From positions 1 to 14,955 of the forward strand of contig CAMLLJ010000036.1 of the NCBI GenBank assembly GCA_946480845.1: DNA of 14,955 bases, written 5' to 3'. The notes beneath the pieces are model-generated. The model worked only from the letters and a program-made list of their open reading frames with translations. It searched no databases and was not told the DNA's origin. This document shows, piece by piece, positions 6,069 through 12,318 of the stretch. The stretch comes from an uncultured Gemmatimonadota bacterium. Lineage in GTDB: Bacteria > Gemmatimonadota > Gemmatimonadetes > Gemmatimonadales > GWC2-71-9. A program made the position numbers and the translations under genes. Numbering within the stretch: the stretch's first letter is position 1; every line of letters begins with the position of its first letter.

Positions 6069-6098
6069 CTTCCCGGATCGGTACCCGCCCCTTATTGT
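6069..6098 (+). promoter_or_regulatory. Candidate promoter upstream of the multicopper oxidase
   Basis: TATTGT (6093-6098), a TANNNT-type -10, follows CTTCCC (6069-6074) after 18 bases. The same CTTCCC-N18-TANNNT layout occurs before the gene at 9219. The -10 sits in the loop of a GCCCC/GGGGC inverted repeat (6087-6091 and 6099-6103). A transcript would begin near 6106, giving a leader of about 40 bases without a clear ribosome-binding site. Confidence 0.35.
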
Positions 6099-6144
6099 GG
6101 GGCTGCCCGATTCGGCCCCCGGACCTTCTCCGAACGACGGCCCC

Positions 6145-7494
6145 ATGTTCCCGCTCCGCCTGCTCCTGCCGGTGCTGGGCCTTTCCGCATTGCGCGGACC
6201 GGCCCCCGCCACGGGGCCATCCGTCGTCGAGTTCACGCTGACCGCGGCGCCCGGCCGGCTCTCGCTGGTCCCCGGTACCCAGACCGACGTCTACGCCTAC
6301 AACGGAAGCGTGCCCGGCCCGACCCTCGAGGTCCGCGAGGGCGATCGCGTGGTCATCCACTTCCGCAACGAGCTGCCGGTGCCGACCACGGTCCACTGGC
6401 ACGGGCTCACCCTCCCGTTCACCTCGGACGGCAGTCCCTTCCACCCGGTCGCCCCGGGGAAGGAATACGAGTACGCCTTCACCGTCCGGCCCGGGTCGGC
6501 CGGCACGTACTGGTACCATCCGCATCCCGACCACCAGACCGGCAACCAGGTCGCCCGCGGACTGTACGGCGTGATGATCGTGCGCGCCGCGGACGACCCG
6601 CTCGCGTCGCTCCCCGAGAAGCTGATCGTCCTGGCCGACAACCGCCTGCTTCCCGACGGATCGATCGACCTCCCCGAGGCGCACACCCTGGCCGGCCGGA
6701 TCGACGCCGAGAACGGGCGAGAAGGCGAGGTCCTGATCGTGAACGGCCAGGTGATGCCCGAGGTACGCATCCGGAGCGGCGAGGTCCAGCGGTGGCGGAT
6801 CCTCAACACCTCCGCCGGCCGGTTCTACCGCTTCTCGATCCCGGGACAGACCTTCCTGCAGGTGGGCACCGACGGCGGCCTCTTCGAGCGGCCGGTCGAG
6901 AGGTCCGAGCTGCTGCTGGCGACGGCCGAGCGCGCCGAGATCCTGGTGACGGGCACCGGGAAGCCGGGCGATCGCGTCGTGGTGCGGACGCTCGCCTACG
7001 ACCGCTACGTGCCGCAGACCCGCCCCGCCGACTGGAAGCGCGACCGCGACCTCTTCACGCTGGTGTACACCGATGAGCCGCCCGTCGCCACGCCTGCGAT
7101 CCCGGAGCGGCTCCGCGTGGTCGAGCCTCTGGATACCGCGAACGTGACGGCGACCCGGCTGATGGTGCTCACCCACGGGCTCATCAATGGAAAGCAGATG
7201 GACCTGAAGCGCGTGGACGTGAGCACCCGGGTAGGCGCCACCGAGATCTGGCAGGTGGAGAACCTGGTCGGCATGGACCATCCGTTTCACCTGCACGGCT
7301 TCCAGTTCCAGGTCCTCGACCGGAACGGCGTGCCGGAGCCGTTCCGCGCGTGGAAGGACATGGTCAACGTCCCGCGCCACGAGACGGCGCGCTTCATCGT
7401 CCGCTACACCGATCACAAGGGGAAGTGGATGTTCCATTGCCACATCCTCGATCATGAGGACCATGGCATGATGGGGGTGCTCGAGGTCAGGTAA
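6145..7494 (+). CDS. Exported multicopper oxidase
   Basis: This 449-residue protein is a laccase-type multicopper oxidase that oxidises a substrate (metal ion or organic) and reduces oxygen to water. A Sec-like signal covers about 1-24 (MFPLRLLLPVLGLSALRG); no twin-arginine motif is seen. All four copper motifs are present: HWHG (84-87), WYHPH (123-127), HPFHLHG (379-385) and HCHILDHEDHGMM (431-443). The type 1 site is therefore His379, Cys432, His437 and Met442, and the trinuclear site has its eight histidines available. The length fits a three-cupredoxin-domain enzyme. I chose ATG 6145 because it begins the signal peptide; a GTG at 6097 would add 16 residues with no signal character. A cytochrome c gene follows 17 bases downstream and may be its redox partner. 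The substrate cannot be told; copper or iron oxidation and phenol oxidation are all possible. Confidence 0.93.
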   Translation: MFPLRLLLPVLGLSALRGPAPATGPSVVEFTLTAAPGRLSLVPGTQTDVYAYNGSVPGPTLEVREGDRVVIHFRNELPVPTTVHWHGLTLPFTSDGSPFHPVAPGKEYEYAFTVRPGSAGTYWYHPHPDHQTGNQVARGLYGVMIVRAADDPLASLPEKLIVLADNRLLPDGSIDLPEAHTLAGRIDAENGREGEVLIVNGQVMPEVRIRSGEVQRWRILNTSAGRFYRFSIPGQTFLQVGTDGGLFERPVERSELLLATAERAEILVTGTGKPGDRVVVRTLAYDRYVPQTRPADWKRDRDLFTLVYTDEPPVATPAIPERLRVVEPLDTANVTATRLMVLTHGLINGKQMDLKRVDVSTRVGATEIWQVENLVGMDHPFHLHGFQFQVLDRNGVPEPFRAWKDMVNVPRHETARFIVRYTDHKGKWMFHCHILDHEDHGMMGVLEVR

Positions 7495-7500
7495 CTCCAA

Positions 7501-7506
7501 AGGAGG
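7501..7506 (+). promoter_or_regulatory. Strong ribosome-binding site before the cytochrome c gene
   Basis: AGGAGG, preceded by further A residues that extend the match to the 16S rRNA tail, lies five bases before ATG 7512. It is among the strongest sites in the window and suggests high independent translation within the operon. Confidence 0.8.
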
Positions 7507-7511
7507 CGGGT

Positions 7512-8141
7512 ATGGCGCGCTGGATGCCGTTGCTGGTTCTGCTGCCCCTGGCCGGATGCGCGGGGCAGGCGGGAACGTCGGGCGGTGGTGCGGAAGTCGC
7601 CGCGGCGGGGTCGGCGGGGCAGGTGGCGCGGGGGCGGCAGATCGTGATCGAGCACGCGTGCGGGGACTGCCATGGCGGCGGCTCCAACCCGGCGGCGCCC
7701 AACTGGCTGGCCGGCGTGACCGACTCGCTCCAGATCTTCCAGATCGGGCCGTTCAAGACGCGGCCCCGCAACCTGACGCCCGACAACACGACGGGCATCG
7801 GCCGGTTCAGCGAGCGGCAGATCTTCAACGCCCTCCGCTACGGGCTCCGGCCGGGCGAGACGCCGGACGTGGAGATCACCTCGAATGTCCCGGGGCAGGG
7901 CAACTTCCCCATGAACCCCAAGTATCTCGCAATCCCGATGCCCTGGCCGGCCTTCCGCCACATGCCGGATGCCGACATTCGCGCGGTCGCCGCGTACCTC
8001 AAGCACGGCGTCAAGCCGGTGTCCAACCGGGTCGCCGACAGCGACGGGCCGCCCGATTTCTGGGCGAGCGAGTACACGGTCGCCAAGATCGGGCCCTACC
8101 CGGCCACACCCTTCCCGAGCGGCAACGAGGTCGGGCGCTGA
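7512..8141 (+). CDS. c-type cytochrome lipoprotein
   Basis: This 209-residue protein has a lipoprotein signal (LPLAGC, Cys16 lipidated) and a Gly/Ala-rich linker to about 36. It then carries one haem c site, CGDCH (Cys50, Cys53, His54). The segment NLTPDNTTGIGRFSERQIFNALRYG (88-111) and the later PMPWPAFRHMPDADIRAVAAYL (142-163) are typical of single-haem class I cytochromes linked to dehydrogenases or oxidases; Met143 or Met151 is the likely distal haem ligand. It lies 17 bases after the multicopper oxidase and would sit on the outer face of the inner membrane or in the outer membrane, where it could pass electrons to or from that enzyme. This partnership is inferred from gene order. The last codons overlap the presumed CTG start of the next gene. 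Confidence 0.92.
   Translation: MARWMPLLVLLPLAGCAGQAGTSGGGAEVAAAGSAGQVARGRQIVIEHACGDCHGGGSNPAAPNWLAGVTDSLQIFQIGPFKTRPRNLTPDNTTGIGRFSERQIFNALRYGLRPGETPDVEITSNVPGQGNFPMNPKYLAIPMPWPAFRHMPDADIRAVAAYLKHGVKPVSNRVADSDGPPDFWASEYTVAKIGPYPATPFPSGNEVGR
8127..8130 (+). promoter_or_regulatory. Ribosome-binding site supporting a CTG start at 8138
   Basis: GAGG lies seven bases before CTG 8138, an ideal spacing, inside the end of the cytochrome gene. The next CTG (8144) would be 13 bases away, which is too far. Confidence 0.5.
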
Positions 8142-9208
8142 CCCTGGACATCGCGCGGCTCCGGCTCCGGAACCAGGGGCTCGCGGGGCCGAAGCTGACG
8201 GAGCCGGCGGACGTGGTCCGCCGGCTCTGTGCCGTCCAGGCCCAGGAGTATCCCTCGGCGAAGTGGGCCATCGGGCTCCGCTGCCGCGGCGTGACGGATG
8301 CGGACGTCGAGTCGGCGTTCAACGCCGGCGCGATCATCCGCACCCACGTGCTGCGGCCGACCTGGCACTTCGTGGACCCGGCGGACCTGCGCTGGCTGCT
8401 CGCGCTCACGGGCCCGCGCGTCCACGCGCAGTGCGCGTACGGCTACCGGCGGTTCGGGGTCGATGCCGACGTGTACCGGCGGGGCGCCGCCGTTGTGGAT
8501 CGCGAGCTCGAAGGCGGGAGATATCGCACGCGGGCGGAGCTGGGCGCCGCGCTCGAGGCGGCAGGCCTCAGCATGGACGACCCGCAGCGCCTCGCGCACC
8601 TGATGATCCGGCTCGAGCTCGACGGCGTGATCTGCAGCGGCCCGCGGCGCGGAAAGCAGTTCACCTACGCGCTCTTCGAGGAGCGGGTGCCCGCGGGCGC
8701 CGTGCCGTCCCGCGACGAATCGCTCGCCCGGCTCGCCGCCGCCTACTTCACCACGCGCGGGCCGGCCACCCTCAGGGACTTCTCCTGGTGGTCGGGGCTC
8801 ACGATGGCCGACGCGCGCCGCGCCGTCGCCGCGGCCGGGCTCCGGAGCCATGTCGTGGCGGGCACTTCGTACTGGCGTGGCACCGGCAGCAACCCCCGAG
8901 CCCCCGCCGCGCCCGCGGCGCACCTGCTCCCCAGCTACGACGAATACTTCATCGGCTTCCGCGACCGGAGCGCGCTCGCCGGGCGCGTGAGAACGAAGCG
9001 GCTCCCTCCGCGGACCTTCTGGGCCAACATGATCGCCATCGACGGCGAGTTCGTGGGACAGTGGCAGCGGAAGCCGTCGCCCAGCGGCGTGGCGCTGGAG
9101 CTCACGCCGGTGGTCCCGCTGTCCGCCGCCGAGCGAAAGGCCGTGGCCTCGGCGGCCGCCCTGCTGGGCACGTTTCTCGAGCTTCCCGCCACGCCGACGA
9201 CGCGTTAG
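8138..9208 (+). CDS. Winged-helix AlkZ/YcaQ-like DNA glycosylase
   Basis: This is a protein of about 356 residues of the winged-helix HTH_42 (AlkZ-like) family, which in studied members excises bulky or cross-linked alkylated bases from DNA. Family features are LTLDIARLRLRNQGL at the N-terminus, the catalytic-type Gln-x-Gln motif (Gln34-Ala-Gln36 in CAVQAQE), RTHVLRPTWHFVDPADLRWLLAL (about 68-90), GPATLRDFSWWSGL near the middle and LLPSYDEYFIGFRDRS in the C-terminal part. No ATG, GTG or TTG is available at the expected N-terminus. CTG 8138 fits homology, has GAGG seven bases upstream, and makes a CTGA overlap with the cytochrome stop. The next in-frame GTG (8213) would remove 25 conserved residues. 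An Ada-AlkA fusion lies about 3 kb downstream, which supports a repair role. The family call is firm; activity is inferred. Confidence 0.85.
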   Translation: MTLDIARLRLRNQGLAGPKLTEPADVVRRLCAVQAQEYPSAKWAIGLRCRGVTDADVESAFNAGAIIRTHVLRPTWHFVDPADLRWLLALTGPRVHAQCAYGYRRFGVDADVYRRGAAVVDRELEGGRYRTRAELGAALEAAGLSMDDPQRLAHLMIRLELDGVICSGPRRGKQFTYALFEERVPAGAVPSRDESLARLAAAYFTTRGPATLRDFSWWSGLTMADARRAVAAAGLRSHVVAGTSYWRGTGSNPRAPAAPAAHLLPSYDEYFIGFRDRSALAGRVRTKRLPPRTFWANMIAIDGEFVGQWQRKPSPSGVALELTPVVPLSAAERKAVASAAALLGTFLELPATPTTR

Positions 9209-9211
9209 CCT
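9182..9211 (+). promoter_or_regulatory. Candidate promoter for a leaderless transcript starting at 9219
   Basis: TAGCCT (9206-9211), a TANNNT-type -10, lies exactly seven bases before ATG 9219, with CTTCCC 18 bases upstream of it (9182-9187). No ribosome-binding site precedes the ATG. The spacing puts the transcription start at or next to the A of ATG. The first three bases of the -10 are the stop codon of the AlkZ-like gene. Confidence 0.45.
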
Positions 9212-9218
9212 TTGGCCC

Positions 9219-10796
9219 ATGCTGAACACCGAGACTGGATTCGCCGCCCGCCTGCGGGACGCCACCGAGCTGCTCGAATCGATCATCGCCGACCGCGGCC
9301 TCCTCGCTGGGATCACCGCGGAGGAACGGAAACGGCTGCTCGACGCCGTGGCGCTGGTCTATCACCCCGACGCGGGCGCCCGGCGCCAGCTCGTGAAGGC
9401 CACCGTCCGCCGCCGGAAGGCCGACCGGGTGAACCGCGAAGAGCGGAAGCGGAACGAGACGGGCATCCGCCAGCTCCGGAAGCAGACGGTGTTCACGACA
9501 CCCAACGTCTTCCCGCCGCCCGCATTCGAGCCGCGCGACATCCACGGCGAGCCGGCTGATGCGGCCGGGACACCCCCTGCGCCGGCCGAGGGCGAGCGTC
9601 AGCACTGCTACGTCTGCAAGCAGGACTACACGGCGATCCACCACTTCTACGACCAGCTCTGCCCCGCGTGCGCCGAGTTCAACTACTTCAAGCGCACCGA
9701 GCTCGCCGACCTCAGCGGGCGGGTGGCGCTGCTCACCGGCGGCCGCGTCAAGATCGGCTACCAGGCGGGCCTCAAGCTGCTGCGCTCCGGCGCGCACCTC
9801 ATCGTCACCACGCGCTTCCCCCGGGACTCGGCGGCGCGCTACGCCCGCGAGCCCGACTTCGCCGAGTGGGCGGGCCGGCTCGAGATCTTCGGCCTCGACC
9901 TCAGGCACACGCCGAGCGTCGAGGCGTTCTGCCGCGAGCTGCTCACTACGCGCGACCGCCTCGACTTCATCATCAACAACGCCTGCCAGACGGTGCGGCG
10001 GCCGCCCGATTTCTACGAGCACATGATGGCGGGCGAGACGGGCCCGCTCGCGGAGCTGCCCGAGAGCCAGCGGCGGCTGCTGGGCCGGTACGAGGGGCTG
10101 CGCGGGTACCACCTGCTTCCCGAGGCGGGCGCCGATGAGGCAGCCGAGGTGCCCGCCCGGCTCGACGGCAGGCTGCTCGACGTGGCCGGCCTCACGCACG
10201 CCGCGGCGCTCTCGCAGGTGCGGCTCCTCCCCGAGGAGCAGCGGGCGCAGAAGGACCTCTTTCCCCAGGGGAAGCTCGACCAGGACCTCCAGCAGGTGGA
10301 CCTGCGGGGCCGGAACTCCTGGCGGCTGCTGCTCGCCGAGGTGTCGTCGGTGGAGCTGCTCGAAGTGCAGCTGGTCAACGCGATCGCGCCCTTCGTGCTG
10401 AACGCGCGGCTCAAGCCGCTGATGCTCCGCACTCCCGGCCGCGAGAAGCACATCGTGAACGTGTCCGCCGTCGAGGGGCAGTTCTACCGCAACTTCAAGA
10501 CGACGCGGCACCCGCACACCAACATGGCGAAGGCCGCGCTCAACATGATGACCCGCACCGCCGCCACCGACTACCATGGCGACGGGATCCACATGAACAG
10601 CGTGGACACCGGCTGGGTGACCGACGAGGACCCCGCCGCCATCGCCGAGCGCAAGATCGCCGAGCACCGGTTCCATCCGCCGCTCGACATCGTGGATGGC
10701 GCCGCGCGCATCGTGGACCCGATCATCTCCGGCATCAACACCGGCGAGCATGTGTGGGGCCAGTTCCTGAAGGACTACCGGCCCACCGACTGGTAG
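9219..10796 (+). CDS. SDR-family oxidoreductase with N-terminal Zn ribbon; catalytic Tyr replaced
   Basis: This 525-residue protein has three parts. Residues 1-125 are helical and charged. A four-cysteine Zn ribbon follows (Cys130, Cys133, Cys148, Cys151). From 167 comes a short-chain dehydrogenase Rossmann domain with the nucleotide motif TGGRVKIG (173-180), the strand IINNAC (251-256) and a Ser at 416 (NVSAVEG). The usual SDR active-site Tyr-x3-Lys is Thr434-Asn-Met-Ala-Lys438, so the catalytic Tyr is missing while Lys and Ser are kept. A long insertion (about 270-375) separates NNAC from the active-site half. SDRs of about 250 residues are normal, so this is twice the usual size. The product is probably an NAD(P)-binding enzyme with altered chemistry or a non-catalytic role. 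The start at ATG 9219 has no ribosome-binding site but a -10-like box seven bases upstream. It precedes another Rossmann protein. Confidence 0.85.
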   Translation: MLNTETGFAARLRDATELLESIIADRGLLAGITAEERKRLLDAVALVYHPDAGARRQLVKATVRRRKADRVNREERKRNETGIRQLRKQTVFTTPNVFPPPAFEPRDIHGEPADAAGTPPAPAEGERQHCYVCKQDYTAIHHFYDQLCPACAEFNYFKRTELADLSGRVALLTGGRVKIGYQAGLKLLRSGAHLIVTTRFPRDSAARYAREPDFAEWAGRLEIFGLDLRHTPSVEAFCRELLTTRDRLDFIINNACQTVRRPPDFYEHMMAGETGPLAELPESQRRLLGRYEGLRGYHLLPEAGADEAAEVPARLDGRLLDVAGLTHAAALSQVRLLPEEQRAQKDLFPQGKLDQDLQQVDLRGRNSWRLLLAEVSSVELLEVQLVNAIAPFVLNARLKPLMLRTPGREKHIVNVSAVEGQFYRNFKTTRHPHTNMAKAALNMMTRTAATDYHGDGIHMNSVDTGWVTDEDPAAIAERKIAEHRFHPPLDIVDGAARIVDPIISGINTGEHVWGQFLKDYRPTDW

Positions 10797-12301
10797 GCGC
10801 GCCGGAGGCCCGCCACCGAGGGGCCACGCCGACCATCCTGCTGACGGGCGCCAGCGGCTATGTCGGAGGCCGCCTGCTGCGTCCGCTCGCTCTCCGTGCA
10901 TCCGTGCGCTGCCTGACGCGCCGCCCGGAATTCCTTGCCGCCCGGGTCCCGGACGGTGTCGCCGTGGTGCCCGGCGACGTGCTCGATCGCGAGTCGCTGC
11001 GGGCGGCGATGGCCGGCGTGGACGCGGCATACTACCTCGTGCACTCCATGGGCTCGCCGGATGACTTCGAGGAGGCGGACCGGCGCGGCGCGCTCAATTT
11101 TGCCGAGGCCGCGGCGTCCGCCGGTGTCCGCCGCATCATCTATCTCGGTGGGCTGGGCGATCGCAATGAACGTCTGTCGGCGCACCTGCGGAGCCGGCAG
11201 GAGGTGGGCCGGCTGCTGGGCTCCACCGGCGTCCAGGTCCTCGAGTTCCGCGCCTCCATCGTGATCGGCTCGGGGAGCGTGTCGTTCGAGATGATCCGCG
11301 GGCTCGTCGAACGCCTTCCGATCATGATCACGCCTCGCTGGGTCGCCGTCCCGGCCCAGCCGATCGCCATCGACGATCTCCTGCGCTACCTGCTGGCGGG
11401 GCTCGATGCGCCCGGCACCGAATCGCGGGTGTACGAGATTGGTGGCGCGGACCAGGTGTCGTACGGCGAGCTGATGCGCGAGTATGCGCGCCAGCGGGGG
11501 CTGCGCCGGCTGCAGGTCCGCGTGCCCGTCCTGACGCCGCGGCTGTCGAGTCTCTGGCTCGGGCTCGTCACGCCGGTGTACGCCCGCATCGGCCGGAAGC
11601 TGATCGACAGCGTCCGCCATCCAACGCTGGTGCAGGATGACGCCGCCGAGGCGGAGTTCCAGGTGCATCCCATCGGCTACACCGCCGCCATCGCCGCCGC
11701 GCTCCGGAACGAGGAGCGGGAGCTCGCCGAAACCCACTGGTCGGACGCGGTATCGTCCACTGGCGTGCCCGCCACGTGGGAAGGCGTGCGATTCGGCAAC
11801 CGGCTGGTGGATTCCCGGGTGGAGCAGACCAGCGCACCGCCCGCCCAGGCGTTCGCGCCGATCCGGCGGATCGGGGGCAGCCGGGGATGGTATTACGCCG
11901 ACTTCCTCTGGAAGCTTCGCGGGGCGCTCGATCTCCTGGTCGGCGGGGTAGGGCTCCGGCGCGGCCGGCGCGACCCCGATCAGCTGCGCGTCGGCGATAC
12001 CGTCGATTTCTGGCGGGTCGAGGCGTTCGAGCCGGACCGGCGCCTCCGACTCCAGGCCGAGATGCGGCTGCCGGGCCGGGCGTGGCTCGAGTTCGAGGTA
12101 GAGCCCGCCGAGGGTGGATCACTGATCCGGCAGACCGCCATCTTCGATCCCGTAGGACTACTGGGGCTCGCGTACTGGTACCTGGTGCATCCGCTGCACC
12201 AGGCGGTGTTCGCGGGGATGCTCAGGGGTGTCGCCCGGGCGGGCCTCGAAAACCAGGCAGGGGGTCCGGCGTCCGGATCCGGCGAGCCGCCGCTCGGCTG
12301 A
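10754..12301 (+). CDS. NAD(P)-binding protein with C-terminal DUF2867 domain
   Basis: This protein of up to 515 residues has an extended-SDR/NAD(P)H-binding domain with TGASGYVG (31-38) and AAYYLVHSMG (91-100), followed from about 360 by a DUF2867 region (GWYYADFLWKLRGALD, VGDTVDFWRVEAFEPDRRLRL, LAYWYLVHPLHQAVF). This order matches the YbjT-like family of roughly 480 residues, whose function is not established. The start is doubtful: homologues begin about five residues before TGASG, where this gene has ACG (10826) and no NTG codon. The only upstream in-frame canonical start is GTG 10754, overlapping the SDR gene by 43 bases; CTG 10790 is another option. The next in-frame GTG downstream would cut off the nucleotide-binding loop. 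The coordinates use GTG 10754. Close packing with the previous SDR suggests one transcript. Confidence 0.83.
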   Translation: MGPVPEGLPAHRLVGAPEARHRGATPTILLTGASGYVGGRLLRPLALRASVRCLTRRPEFLAARVPDGVAVVPGDVLDRESLRAAMAGVDAAYYLVHSMGSPDDFEEADRRGALNFAEAAASAGVRRIIYLGGLGDRNERLSAHLRSRQEVGRLLGSTGVQVLEFRASIVIGSGSVSFEMIRGLVERLPIMITPRWVAVPAQPIAIDDLLRYLLAGLDAPGTESRVYEIGGADQVSYGELMREYARQRGLRRLQVRVPVLTPRLSSLWLGLVTPVYARIGRKLIDSVRHPTLVQDDAAEAEFQVHPIGYTAAIAAALRNEERELAETHWSDAVSSTGVPATWEGVRFGNRLVDSRVEQTSAPPAQAFAPIRRIGGSRGWYYADFLWKLRGALDLLVGGVGLRRGRRDPDQLRVGDTVDFWRVEAFEPDRRLRLQAEMRLPGRAWLEFEVEPAEGGSLIRQTAIFDPVGLLGLAYWYLVHPLHQAVFAGMLRGVARAGLENQAGGPASGSGEPPLG

Positions 12302-12305
12302 CGGC

Positions 12306-12311
12306 TACATT
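12306..12311 (+). promoter_or_regulatory. Candidate -10 for a leaderless transcript of the Ada-AlkA gene
   Basis: TACATT lies exactly seven bases before ATG 12319, the same spacing as the box before 9219, and no ribosome-binding site is present. No -35 element is visible at the matching distance upstream. ATG is doubled (ATGATG), so 12322 is a possible alternative start. Confidence 0.4.
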
Positions 12312-12318
12312 GGGCCAC

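Noticed and set aside
6022..7500. Open frame of 492 codons on the minus strand opposite the multicopper oxidase
   Set aside because: His/Asp/Val/Gly-rich shadow without motifs; all copper ligand motifs are in the plus-strand frame.
7556..8137. Possible long N-terminal extension of the AlkZ-like frame through the cytochrome gene
   Set aside because: The cytochrome frame has the haem motif and lipobox; the other frame is low-complexity and has no homology until the CTG at 8138.
9102..11030. Very long open frame of 642 codons on the minus strand opposite the SDR gene
   Set aside because: It mirrors the codon-position GC bias of the real plus-strand gene; its translation is Arg/Gly/His/Val-rich with no motifs, while the plus strand shows clear SDR motifs.
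11776..12318. Possible N-terminal extension of the Ada-AlkA frame into the preceding gene
   Set aside because: The extension overlaps the DUF2867 coding region, is Arg/Gly/Pro-rich and lies before a normal Ada N-terminus at ATG 12319.
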